Shown piece by piece: positions 1 through 7,446 of a stretch of 45,109 bases of DNA. The notes below the pieces were generated by a model. The model had not been told where the DNA came from. It searched no databases and saw only the letters and a list, made by a program, of their open reading frames with translations. Within the stretch, counting starts at the first letter, position 1; each line of letters begins with the position of its first letter. Made by a program: the position numbers and the translations under genes. The stretch comes from JANMEX01 sp031423755 (GTDB taxonomy: Bacteria > Pseudomonadota > Alphaproteobacteria > Rhizobiales > Rhizobiaceae), in the NCBI GenBank assembly GCA_031423755.1, contig JANPGC010000189.1, forward strand, positions 1 to 45,109, given 5' to 3'.

Positions 1-159
1 CGCGCGGTCATCGACCAGGTCGAAGTCGATGACACGGAAATCCGCATCCACGGACGGAAGTCAATTCTGGAGCGACTTGTGATGGGTGGCGGGGCCACTC
101 CGGCTGGAGTGCCCAGTTTTGTTCGTAAGTGGCGCGCCCTAAGAGATTCGAACTCCTGA
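1..159 (+). CDS. Serine recombinase (resolvase family), C-terminal fragment
   Basis: The window opens inside a frame that reads to a TGA at 157-159 (52 residues visible). The visible residues include the run ILERLVMGGG and the end VPSFVRKWRA, which resemble the tail of large serine recombinases as recalled from that family. The last residues (LRDSNS) are encoded by the opposite strand of the tRNA-Arg gene, so the reading frame runs about 30 bases into the tRNA. The catalytic N-terminus lies outside the window, so activity cannot be judged. Family assignment from the tail alone is moderate. Confidence 0.6.
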   Translation, partial: RAVIDQVEVDDTEIRIHGRKSILERLVMGGGATPAGVPSFVRKWRALRDSNS

Positions 160-206
160 CCCCCAGATTCGTAGTCTGGTGCTCTATCCAGCTGAGCTAA
201 GGGCGC
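130..206 (-). tRNA. tRNA-Arg, anticodon ACG
   Basis: Read on the minus strand, this 77-base segment folds as a full cloverleaf. The acceptor stem GCGCCCT pairs with AGGGCGC, followed by discriminator G and an encoded CCA. The D-arm starts AGCTCAGC, the anticodon stem CCAGA/TCTGG encloses loop CTACGAA (anticodon ACG), and the T-loop is GTTCGAATC. A34 would be deaminated to inosine to read CGU, CGC and CGA. The 3' end overlaps the 3' end of the convergent recombinase gene, a common situation where an element has integrated at a tRNA 3' end. Confidence 0.97.
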
Positions 207-339
207 GCACTGTCGCGCGGGCTTTGCCTCACGCTGGTCGGCTTCCTAATGGCACTGGCAGCCAAAAGCAAGTCGGATGATGAGAAAAGTGCGGCATTGC
301 TGCACGCTGTGCCGCCACCCGAAAGCCGGGTTGCAGGCA

Positions 340-1833
340 TCATGGCTGGCCAACGCCGTCCTTGCGCTTTTTCCAATCCGTAATTTTCACGGGCCGGTCC
401 GGCAGGCGTATCTCAAAATGGGCACCGCGCTCGCGGTCTTCGCGCGATTCTATCGTGCCGCCGTGCAGGGTGACGAGCTCGTGGGCGATGGCAAGGCCAA
501 GTCCGGTGCCTTCGGCGCGCGTAGAGCCCCTGAATGCAGCGAACAGGTTCTCTCGTGCCTTCTGCGGCAGACCGGGACCTGTGTCTTCAACACTGATGAC
601 TGTGACGCTGCCAAGTCGGCCGCCGGTGAGGATGATGCGTTTTACCGGGCCGTCGTGCGAGGCCAGCGCCTGCACGGAATTGCGCACCAAATTGGCGATG
701 ATGCGGAACAGCTGGTCCGGATCGGCGTTCACCGACAAATCATCCGGGACCATGTTGATGGCTTCAATGCCATGCGCGTTGCTCTCGTCGATGCCAAGCA
801 GTTCGAAGACTTCGTGCGCCAGATTGTTGACCGGGACGACTCTCAACTTCGGCTCGGCCTCATGGCCCTTGCCATATGCCAGCACGCTTTCGGAGAAGGT
901 CACGGCGCGGTCGAGCGCACGCAGCAGGCGGGGCGCTATCTTGCGCACCGCAGGATCTTCGAGGTCCGTCAAACGGTCTGACAGCAGTTGGGCCGGCGCA
1001 AGCATGTTGCGCATATCGTGGTTGATCTTTGAGACGGCGAGGCCGAGATCAGCAAGGTGCTTACGGCTTGACAGCGTGCGCTGCAACTCCTGCTGCATGG
1101 CAGCAAGTTCATGCTCCGCAACGCCAATTTCATCGTTGCGCATGGCAGGGACAAGGATACCGGACGGGTTCTCCGGGTCGGCAGAGAAGCGCAGCATGTT
1201 GGCAGTCATCGCACGGATCGGCGCGATCATGAGGCGGCGGAGCGCCAGATAGACCAGTGCACCGGTGAACAGCGAAATGATGATCGACAAAAGGAACACG
1301 TTGCGCGCATACACCAGAAGCGCATCTAGCAGACCCTTGTCCGACAGGATAATCTCAACCGTCTTGCTGCTGTTTCCGACAGGGCCAAAGACGCGGATTG
1401 TGTCATCACCGCCATTCATCAGCGTGTCGAACACGCCGCCGACCGCTTCAAGCGGGCCGGATTGCGTCAAGTCAATGTGCCGGTCGACTTCCGGTGGCAT
1501 TTCCTCGACGGCAAGAAGGCGCGACACGCCCTCCTCGCGCAACGCGATGGCCTTGGCACCGGTTGCCATCAGAATATCATCCTGCATCTTGCGGGACAGG
1601 CTCTCCGCATCGGCATTGGCCAACACAACGGCAGCCACACCTGCGGTGTTCACACGATCCTGCAGCCAGCGCATGCGAAAATTGGCAACCGAGGGGACAA
1701 AAATCAGCACTTCTGCGATCATCACAAATGTGACCGTCAGCACCAAAACCTTGGACGACAGCGAACGCGAGGAATTGATCTTCCCGGGTTCGCGGGGAGG
1801 AATGTCTGGAGTGTCTGGCTGGATATCCGTCAT
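340..1833 (-). CDS. Membrane sensor histidine kinase, orphan
   Basis: 497 residues. Predicted membrane segments at about 29-49 and 178-197 flank a sensor domain of about 125 residues, followed by a HAMP-like linker. The phosphoacceptor is His272 in SKINHDMRNM. The ATPase domain shows an N box (NLVRNSVQA, about 381), a G1 box (DTGPGLP, about 417) and a G2 box (GTGLGLAI, about 442). No response regulator is adjacent. The ATG lies 9 bases after the stop of the upstream flavoprotein gene, so it is probably the last gene of a three-gene operon with the TVP38-type gene. The signal sensed is unknown. Confidence 0.9.
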   Translation of the reverse strand: MTDIQPDTPDIPPREPGKINSSRSLSSKVLVLTVTFVMIAEVLIFVPSVANFRMRWLQDRVNTAGVAAVVLANADAESLSRKMQDDILMATGAKAIALREEGVSRLLAVEEMPPEVDRHIDLTQSGPLEAVGGVFDTLMNGGDDTIRVFGPVGNSSKTVEIILSDKGLLDALLVYARNVFLLSIIISLFTGALVYLALRRLMIAPIRAMTANMLRFSADPENPSGILVPAMRNDEIGVAEHELAAMQQELQRTLSSRKHLADLGLAVSKINHDMRNMLAPAQLLSDRLTDLEDPAVRKIAPRLLRALDRAVTFSESVLAYGKGHEAEPKLRVVPVNNLAHEVFELLGIDESNAHGIEAINMVPDDLSVNADPDQLFRIIANLVRNSVQALASHDGPVKRIILTGGRLGSVTVISVEDTGPGLPQKARENLFAAFRGSTRAEGTGLGLAIAHELVTLHGGTIESREDRERGAHFEIRLPDRPVKITDWKKRKDGVGQP

Positions 1834-1842
1834 GCGCGCAAC

Positions 1843-3270
1843 TTAACCGAACATCCTCAAAAACCCAATCAGCTTTCTGAGGTGCGGGCTTCGCGCCAAC
1901 GGGGCGAAATAGGTGATCGCTGCGCGTTTGCCAGCTTCAGACATAGTTGGATAGGGAGCGACGTAACCGGCAATGTCGCGCACGCCCATGCCCTTGGACA
2001 AGGCCAGCGCCCACATGTTGATCATCTCACCTGCGCCATGGCCGCCTATGGAGACGCCAAGTATGCGGCCCTTGTTATTGGTTATAATCTTGATGAGGCC
2101 TGCGGTCTTGTGTTCAGCCTCGGCGCGGTCATTTTCGGCGAAAGGCCAACGCAAGACGTGAAACGGTTTGCCCGATTTTTTAGCCTCCGCTTCGGTGATG
2201 CCGACTTGCGCCAATTCCGGTTCGGTGAAAGTTGACCAAGGGATGATGCCGCGATTCTCCTTGACTGGCAGGCGGAACAGAATTGAGCGGACGACAAGGC
2301 CGGCGTGATATCCCGCCATGTGGGTGAATTGCAAAGAACCCGCCACATCGCCGACGGCATAGACACGGCGATTTGAGCTCTTCAGGTTGGTGCCAACCTT
2401 GATGCCGCGCCGGTCATGGACGATCCCGGCTTTTTCCAGGTCCATGCCGTTGACGTTGGCGGAGCGGCCTGCCGCGACCAGCAGTTTGGTTCCGTCAACT
2501 GTTGCTCCGCCGTCCGGCCCTTCGACGAGCACACGCACTCCGGTCTTGCCGCGCTTTTCGACTGCCGTGACTTTGGTGTTATCGAGGATTTTTATGCCCT
2601 CGGCACGCAACGCCGCAAGCACGACAGACGCGGTTTCGGGGTCGTCCTTGCCCAGCGCCGCCAATGCTTCAATGACGGTAACTTCCGCGCCCAGACGCCG
2701 GTGCGCCTGCGCCATCTCCATGCCGATCGGACCACCGCCGATAATGATCAGGTGGCCGGGCAGTTTGTCTTCTTCGAAAACTGTTTCATTGGTCAGATAC
2801 TCAACCTGATCGAGGCCGGGTATCGGCGGGATGAAGGCGGATGAGCCGGTCGCGATGACAAACCTGCGGGCCTTCACTGTTATGTCACCGGCGACAACTG
2901 TGCGCGCGTCGCTGAATTTTCCTTCGGCTTGAACAAGGCGCACGCCGAGCGCGGTGAAGCGCTCAACAGAGTCATTTGGGGCGATTGAGGCGATAACTGA
3001 CTTTACATGCGCCATCACGGCTTTGAAATTGACCTGCGGCTCGACCGCTGCAACGCCGAATTTTGCGCCGCTGCGCATGACCTGCGCCTGTTTCCCAGCA
3101 GCGAGAAGCGCCTTTGACGGCACGCAGCCATAATTCAGACAGTCGCCGCCCATCTTGCCTTTTTCGATCAACACGACTGACACGCCAAAGGAGGCTGCGG
3201 CCGCAGCGACCGTCAATCCGCCGGAACCGGCACCGATGATGCAAATATCGGGGGTGAGCGTCTCAGCCAT
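1843..3270 (-). CDS. Pyridine nucleotide-disulfide oxidoreductase (dihydrolipoamide dehydrogenase/mercuric reductase-like)
   Basis: 475 residues, the usual length of the family. The N-terminus has an FAD dinucleotide fold (IIGAGSGG, 11-18). The redox-active pair is Cys44/Cys49 in GGDCLNYGCVPSK. A second NAD(P) fold reads IIIGGGPIGME and the second FAD motif is YAVGDVAG. Near the C-terminus the sequence is PYPTMSE, with Tyr where dihydrolipoamide dehydrogenases have the catalytic His. That is the MerA-like arrangement, so a true lipoamide dehydrogenase role is unlikely. There is no N-terminal heavy-metal domain. The gene follows the TVP38-type gene by 16 bases, a pairing recalled from other bacteria. 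The substrate is unknown. Confidence 0.88.
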   Translation of the reverse strand: MAETLTPDICIIGAGSGGLTVAAAAASFGVSVVLIEKGKMGGDCLNYGCVPSKALLAAGKQAQVMRSGAKFGVAAVEPQVNFKAVMAHVKSVIASIAPNDSVERFTALGVRLVQAEGKFSDARTVVAGDITVKARRFVIATGSSAFIPPIPGLDQVEYLTNETVFEEDKLPGHLIIIGGGPIGMEMAQAHRRLGAEVTVIEALAALGKDDPETASVVLAALRAEGIKILDNTKVTAVEKRGKTGVRVLVEGPDGGATVDGTKLLVAAGRSANVNGMDLEKAGIVHDRRGIKVGTNLKSSNRRVYAVGDVAGSLQFTHMAGYHAGLVVRSILFRLPVKENRGIIPWSTFTEPELAQVGITEAEAKKSGKPFHVLRWPFAENDRAEAEHKTAGLIKIITNNKGRILGVSIGGHGAGEMINMWALALSKGMGVRDIAGYVAPYPTMSEAGKRAAITYFAPLARSPHLRKLIGFLRMFG

Positions 3271-3286
3271 GTTTGATTCCTGTTGC

Positions 3287-4045
3287 TCAGTTTGAGCTTT
3301 TGAAGCGTTTCAGTACAAGCGGGATTGCCGCGACAATGGCAATGGCCGCAAAGGCGATGGTGATTTGCGGCGTGACCAGTTCCGAAATGGACGGGTTTTG
3401 TCCGCTTGCCTTTGCCGCCGCCAGGACGCTGCCAACGCCCTCGCCGAGCCAAGCGAAGGCAAATGTGCCTGGAATGATTCCAAGCGCGGTCGCCAGCACA
3501 TAGTCACGGGTTTTCACATTGAACAGGGCCGGGGCGATGTTGACCAGAAAGAACGGAAAGACCGGGGCCAGACGCAGCACCAGAAGATAGCCGAACGCAT
3601 CCTTTCGGAAACCTTCTGCAAACGCCGCGGCTTTTGACCCCAGACGGTCACGCAGGAAGCCGCCAAACCCTGAGCGGGCGGCAAGGAACAGGATTGTCGC
3701 GCCAATGGTCGCGGCTGCCACGACCATTACACCGCCGTGCAGCCAGCCAAACAGGAAGCCGCCAAAGATTGTGAGCACTGATGCAGCAGGCAGAGAAAGG
3801 GCAACAGCGGCTATATAGAGCAGCATGAATATCAAAGACGCCGTGACACCGTTTGCCAATACAAACGCCCTCAGGGATTCCTGCTGCTCGCCAAGATACG
3901 ACAGGGACAGATAGTCCGTGAGGCCGAAAGCGTAAGCTGCGGCAAGACCGACTGCGAGAATCAAAAGCGGCGCGAACTTTGCCAAACCAGTTTCTCTGAC
4001 CGGTGTGCGCACATTTGCATTTTCGGGCTTGATTTCGTCTTTCAA
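3287..4045 (-). CDS. TVP38/TMEM64 family inner-membrane protein (VTT domain)
   Basis: 252 residues with a short cytosolic N-terminus and about five to six hydrophobic segments. The central stretch has the VTT/DedA-like features FGGFLFGW, a glycine-rich re-entrant region, and RLAPVFPFFLVN followed by GIIPGTF. Proteins of this family are thought to act in lipid handling or membrane homeostasis. The start is a TTG about 9 bases after AAAGG; no ATG exists nearby. It heads the minus-strand cluster with the disulfide reductase and histidine kinase. The biochemical role of the pair is not established. Confidence 0.85.
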   Translation of the reverse strand: MKDEIKPENANVRTPVRETGLAKFAPLLILAVGLAAAYAFGLTDYLSLSYLGEQQESLRAFVLANGVTASLIFMLLYIAAVALSLPAASVLTIFGGFLFGWLHGGVMVVAAATIGATILFLAARSGFGGFLRDRLGSKAAAFAEGFRKDAFGYLLVLRLAPVFPFFLVNIAPALFNVKTRDYVLATALGIIPGTFAFAWLGEGVGSVLAAAKASGQNPSISELVTPQITIAFAAIAIVAAIPLVLKRFKSSN

Positions 4046-4357
4046 CTGCGGGGCCTTTGAATTGCGGTTTGCAGGTCATTCACTTGCGCTTGTCGCCGGT
4101 TCAATTCAACGCAAATCCGCTGCCTTCACCCCGTCTTGACGTTGCGCCGAGGCTCACTCACCGTTAGTTGAAGACAGCGTTGCAAAGAATTGATCTTTGG
4201 GGCCGAATGAATTGACTCACGCCCACCTTCATTCTATAGGCCGCTCACGCTCGGGCCTGACCTCCCGGCGCGCGATTTTTGTTGCGTGGCGATTGGTCCA
4301 GACGCTCCTGTTGTAAAACAGATCCAAGAAGGGCCGCACGCCGCGGTATTGAAACAA
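4046..4357. other. Intergenic region between divergent TVP38-type gene and rpmH
   Basis: This 312-base gap holds no convincing coding frame. It contains the rpmH promoter at 4212-4240, so the rpmH transcript would have a leader of about 110 bases. The leader includes a GC-rich stretch at 4250-4280. Nothing recognisable as a riboswitch was seen. The promoter for the minus-strand cluster should lie near 4050-4150 but no clear box was identified. Confidence 0.6.
4212..4240 (+). promoter_or_regulatory. Housekeeping promoter of rpmH-rnpA-yidC
   Basis: TTGACT at 4212-4217 and TATAGG at 4235-4240 are separated by exactly 17 bases, a near-consensus alphaproteobacterial sigma-70 promoter. It points into rpmH, whose ATG is about 118 bases downstream. 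Confidence 0.75.
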
Positions 4358-4492
4358 ATGAAGCGCACCTACCAACCTTCCAATCTTGTCCGCAAGCGCC
4401 GCCATGGCTTCCGTTCGCGCATGGCAACAACCGGCGGCCGCAAGGTCATCGCTGCCCGCCGCGGCCGCGGCCGTGCCAAGCTGTCGGCTTGA
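4358..4492 (+). CDS. rpmH: 50S ribosomal protein bL34
   Basis: 44 residues, the standard length. The sequence starts MKRTYQPSNLVRKRRHGF and ends in the basic run RRGRGRAKLSA, diagnostic of bL34. It is a structural protein of the large ribosomal subunit. The frame is open upstream to 4286, but family length and conservation fix the ATG at 4358. It is first in the rpmH-rnpA-yidC cluster. Confidence 0.98.
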   Translation: MKRTYQPSNLVRKRRHGFRSRMATTGGRKVIAARRGRGRAKLSA

Positions 4493-4544
4493 CGGTCAGT
4501 ACCCCGGCCGGTTTGCACACGCTTTGGCCGGTAAAGAATCCAAA

Positions 4545-4874
4545 TTGAAGCCGGGCCGCTTGAAAAAGCGGCCCGATTTCTTGAGTGTGCGCGGCGGAAA
4601 AAAGCTGCGCGGCCCGCATTTTCTAATCGAACAGAACAAACGCAGCGACGGCGGCCTTGAGCCGAGGGTCGGATTGACGGTCTCAAAAAAATGCGGCAAC
4701 GCACCCCAGCGCAACCGCATCAAACGCCGCCTGCGCGAGGCAATCCGTCTCCATGCAGCCATCGACATGTCGCCCTCGACTGACTATGTAATCGTCGCGC
4801 GGGCCGAACTTGTCAGCCTTCCTTTCCAGCGCCTTGTAAGCGAACTGAAACAGCGACTGAAAAGCCGCCCCTGA
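4545..4874 (+). CDS. rnpA: Ribonuclease P protein component
   Basis: 109 residues from a TTG at 4545. The protein begins LKPGRLKKRPDFLSVRGGKK and carries the family signature NRIKRRLREA, whose basic helix binds the RNase P RNA. The frame is open back to 4386, but that part overlaps rpmH out of frame and is low-complexity, so the short form is the likely product. The TTG start and a strong hairpin immediately after it (4553-4574) suggest deliberately low expression relative to rpmH. The enzyme matures tRNA 5' ends. yidC follows 14 bases downstream. Confidence 0.93.
   Translation: MKPGRLKKRPDFLSVRGGKKLRGPHFLIEQNKRSDGGLEPRVGLTVSKKCGNAPQRNRIKRRLREAIRLHAAIDMSPSTDYVIVARAELVSLPFQRLVSELKQRLKSRP
4553..4574 (+). 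promoter_or_regulatory. Hairpin with GAAA tetraloop at the start of rnpA
   Basis: GGGCCGCTT (4553-4561), loop GAAA, then AAGCGGCCC (4566-4574): a perfect 9-bp stem closed by a GNRA tetraloop, followed by GATTTCTT. It covers codons 3-10 of rnpA. It could act as an attenuator or a block to initiation; function is inferred only. Confidence 0.5.
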
Positions 4875-4888
4875 GACCGGAACGACCC

Positions 4889-6676
4889 ATGCAGCAAAAT
4901 CGCAATTTCTACATCACCATTGCCCTTTCGGTGCTGATCCTGATGGTCTGGCAGGTGTTTTACATGAACCCGAAGATTGAGGCGCAGCGGCAGCAGGCGC
5001 AGATTGAGGCGCAGCGTGTGGAGGAGCAGACCAAGGCAACGACGGGCGCAGCGCCGGCTGCGCCGAATGCCGCGGCTCCTGCCGGAACCGAGGCCGCCAC
5101 GGGAATAAATGTTGATACGGCGCTCAAGCAGGACGGGCGCGTGGCTTTCGACACGCCGCACCTCAAGGGTTCGATCAATTTGAAGGGCGGGCGCTTCGAT
5201 GACGTGGTGCTGAAAGAGTACCGCGAAACTGTTGAGCCGACGTCGCCGAACATCCACCTCCTGCTGCCGTCGCCGATCGACCATGGCTATTTTGCAGAAG
5301 TGGGCTACACAGGGGATGCTGCGGCAGGTGCCCTGCCCGGGCCTGACACAGTTTGGAGTGTCGAAGGCAACGCCAACCTGACACCGGCGACGCCCGTGAC
5401 GCTTGTCTACACCAATGACAAAGGCGTAACCTTCAAACGCAGCATTGCCGTGGACGCAGATTACCTTTTCACCATCACCGACAGCCTGACCAATGGCAAT
5501 AGCACCGATGTCACAGTTTCGCCGTACGGCCGGATCATCCGCTACCAGAAGCCAACCGGCACCTCGGTTTACGTTCTGCATGAGGGCGGCATTGGCTACA
5601 GCGATGCGGGCGGGCTGACGGAAGCCAAATTTGCAAAGCTGGAAGACGAGAAAGAGCTGAAACCGGAAAAGAGCGTTGACGGCTGGCTTGGGTTCACCGA
5701 CAAATATTGGGCGGCTGCGCTCATTCCGGGCGCCGGGCTCAACTATCAGCCGCGATTCTCCTATTTTGAAGATGGACGCACCCGCTTCCAGGCCGACTAT
5801 CTCGCCGATCCAGTCACACTGAAGGCTGGCGAGACCAAGTCTCTTGAGACCCGGCTTTTCGCCGGCGCCAAAGAAGTGTCGATGATCAACCATTACCGCG
5901 ACGACGACAAGATCAACCGTTTTGACCTGATGATCGACTGGGGCTGGTTCTACTTTTTCACCAAGCCGATGTTCGCCCTGATGGACTGGCTGTACAAGCT
6001 TCTGGGCAATTTCGGGTTGGCAGTCATGGCGACCACGGTCATTGTCAAGCTGATATTCTTCCCGCTCGCCAACAAATCCTACGTCTCGATGGCGCACATG
6101 AAGACCGCGCAGCCGAAAATGCTGGAGATCAAGGAGAAGTACAAGGACGACAGGCAGAAGCAGCAGCAGGCGATGCTGGAGCTTTACAAGACCGAAAAGA
6201 TCAACCCAATTGCCGGCTGCTGGCCGGTGCTGTTGCAAATTCCGGTGTTCTTTGCGCTCTACAAGGTTATCTACGTCACTATCGAAATGCGCCATGCGCC
6301 ATTCTACGGCTGGATTCACGATCTTTCGGCGCCGGACCCAACTTCAATATTCAATCTGTTCGGCCTGCTGCCGTATGGTGTGCCGCATGCCTTGGCGATC
6401 GGCGTTTGGCCGCTGCTCATGGGCATCACCATGTTCCTGCAGATGCGCATGAACCCGACGCCGCCGGATCCGACACAGGCGGCGATTTTCACCTGGATGC
6501 CGATCATCTTCACCTTCATGATGGCGACATTCCCGGCCGGGCTTATCATCTATTGGGCCTGGAACAACACGCTTTCGATCTTGCAGCAGGGCTACATCAT
6601 GAAGCGCAATGGCGCGAAGATCGAGCTTTGGGATAATCTGGTGGGGCTGTTCAAGAAAAAGCCGACAACGGCTTAA
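4889..6676 (+). CDS. yidC: Membrane protein insertase YidC
   Basis: 595 residues, typical of alphaproteobacterial YidC. There is an N-terminal membrane anchor (about 5-27), an Ala/Gln-rich linker, and a large periplasmic domain to about 345. The conserved insertase core follows with segments around FGLAVMATTVIVKLIFFPLA, a cytosolic hairpin rich in Lys/Gln (about 420-435), NPIAGCWPVLLQIPVFFALY and a final pair of helices. It inserts and folds inner-membrane proteins with or without SecYEG. It lies between rnpA and yihA as in related genomes. The intrinsic terminator at 6700 closes the transcript. Confidence 0.98.
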   Translation: MQQNRNFYITIALSVLILMVWQVFYMNPKIEAQRQQAQIEAQRVEEQTKATTGAAPAAPNAAAPAGTEAATGINVDTALKQDGRVAFDTPHLKGSINLKGGRFDDVVLKEYRETVEPTSPNIHLLLPSPIDHGYFAEVGYTGDAAAGALPGPDTVWSVEGNANLTPATPVTLVYTNDKGVTFKRSIAVDADYLFTITDSLTNGNSTDVTVSPYGRIIRYQKPTGTSVYVLHEGGIGYSDAGGLTEAKFAKLEDEKELKPEKSVDGWLGFTDKYWAAALIPGAGLNYQPRFSYFEDGRTRFQADYLADPVTLKAGETKSLETRLFAGAKEVSMINHYRDDDKINRFDLMIDWGWFYFFTKPMFALMDWLYKLLGNFGLAVMATTVIVKLIFFPLANKSYVSMAHMKTAQPKMLEIKEKYKDDRQKQQQAMLELYKTEKINPIAGCWPVLLQIPVFFALYKVIYVTIEMRHAPFYGWIHDLSAPDPTSIFNLFGLLPYGVPHALAIGVWPLLMGITMFLQMRMNPTPPDPTQAAIFTWMPIIFTFMMATFPAGLIIYWAWNNTLSILQQGYIMKRNGAKIELWDNLVGLFKKKPTTA

Positions 6677-6699
6677 CCTCGTTCAATCCGACGCTCATG

Positions 6700-6723
6700 G
6701 CCCCGCTTCGGCGGGGCTTTTTT
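6700..6723 (+). terminator. Rho-independent terminator after yidC
   Basis: GCCCCGC (6700-6706), loop TTCG, GCGGGGC (6711-6717), then six T. This is a perfect 7-bp stem with a UUCG tetraloop and U-tract, 24 bases after the yidC stop. It implies that yihA has its own promoter or depends on readthrough. Confidence 0.9.
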
Positions 6724-6753
6724 GTTCTGCCAATCCTCTATAAAGCATCAACA

Positions 6754-7446
6754 ATGACCGAAGTTGCCAAGCCAGTTCTCACGCCCGAACAAAATCTTCT
6801 GTTCCAGCGCCCGTGGATATTCATCAAAGGCGTGCCGGCGATGCATTTCCTGCCGCCGGAAGGGCCACCGGAGATCGCCTTTGCGGGGCGTTCCAATGTG
6901 GGCAAATCTTCGCTCATCAACGCGCTGACGGGACAAGGCGGCCTTGCGCGCACGTCAAACACGCCGGGGCGGACTCAGGAACTCAACTTCTTTGTCCCCG
7001 ACGGTTACACAGGTGCGATGGATGATTTGCCGCCGATGACGCTGGTGGATATGCCGGGGTATGGCTACGCCGAAGCGCCGAAGGAACAGGTCGATAAGTG
7101 GACCAATCTGGTCTTTTCCTATTTGCGCGGGCGGGTGTCACTGAAGCGAGTGTTTTTGTTGATCGACTCGCGGCATGGCGTCAAAGCCAATGATGAGGAT
7201 GTGCTGAAGCTCTTGGACAAGGCGGCTGTGTCCTACCAGATCGTGCTAACCAAGGCAGACAAGCTGCACATCTCGAAGATTGAGCCGCTGGTGGCAGCGA
7301 CGCTGGAGAAAATCCGCAAGCGACCGGCCGCCTATCCGGAAGTGCTGGTCACATCATCGGAAAAGAATGCAGGTCTGGATGGCGTTCACGCAGCGATTTT
7401 CAAGGCAATTGACGAGCGCCCAGTCAGCCCCCAGCTGGGAGCTTGA
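6754..7446 (+). CDS. yihA: Ribosome biogenesis GTP-binding protein YihA/YsxC (EngB)
   Basis: 230 residues from the ATG at 6754. The frame is open back to 6697, but that part is the yidC terminator. GTPase motifs are all present: G1 GRSNVGKSS, G2 NTPGRTQ, G3 DMPGYG and G4 TKAD. The family assists assembly of the 50S subunit. In related genomes argB follows directly; here about 7.6 kb of other genes intervenes. The 3' end overlaps the convergent histidine kinase gene by 23 bases. Confidence 0.96.
   Translation: MTEVAKPVLTPEQNLLFQRPWIFIKGVPAMHFLPPEGPPEIAFAGRSNVGKSSLINALTGQGGLARTSNTPGRTQELNFFVPDGYTGAMDDLPPMTLVDMPGYGYAEAPKEQVDKWTNLVFSYLRGRVSLKRVFLLIDSRHGVKANDEDVLKLLDKAAVSYQIVLTKADKLHISKIEPLVAATLEKIRKRPAAYPEVLVTSSEKNAGLDGVHAAIFKAIDERPVSPQLGA

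Noticed and set aside
362..1252. Open frame of 296 codons opposite the histidine kinase
   Set aside because: Shadow of the kinase gene; Ser/Arg-rich, no motifs and no ribosome site.
4386..4544. N-terminal extension of RnpA
   Set aside because: The extra codons overlap rpmH in another frame and are Ala/Arg low-complexity. The family start fits the TTG at 4545.
4784..6319. Open frame of 511 codons on the minus strand
   Set aside because: It is antisense to yidC, whose motifs and length are unambiguous. The translated sequence is low-complexity His/Arg/Leu-rich and shows no family.
6722..6744. Possible yihA promoter (TTGTTC ... TATAAA)
   Set aside because: The spacer is only 11 bases, too short for a sigma-70 promoter.
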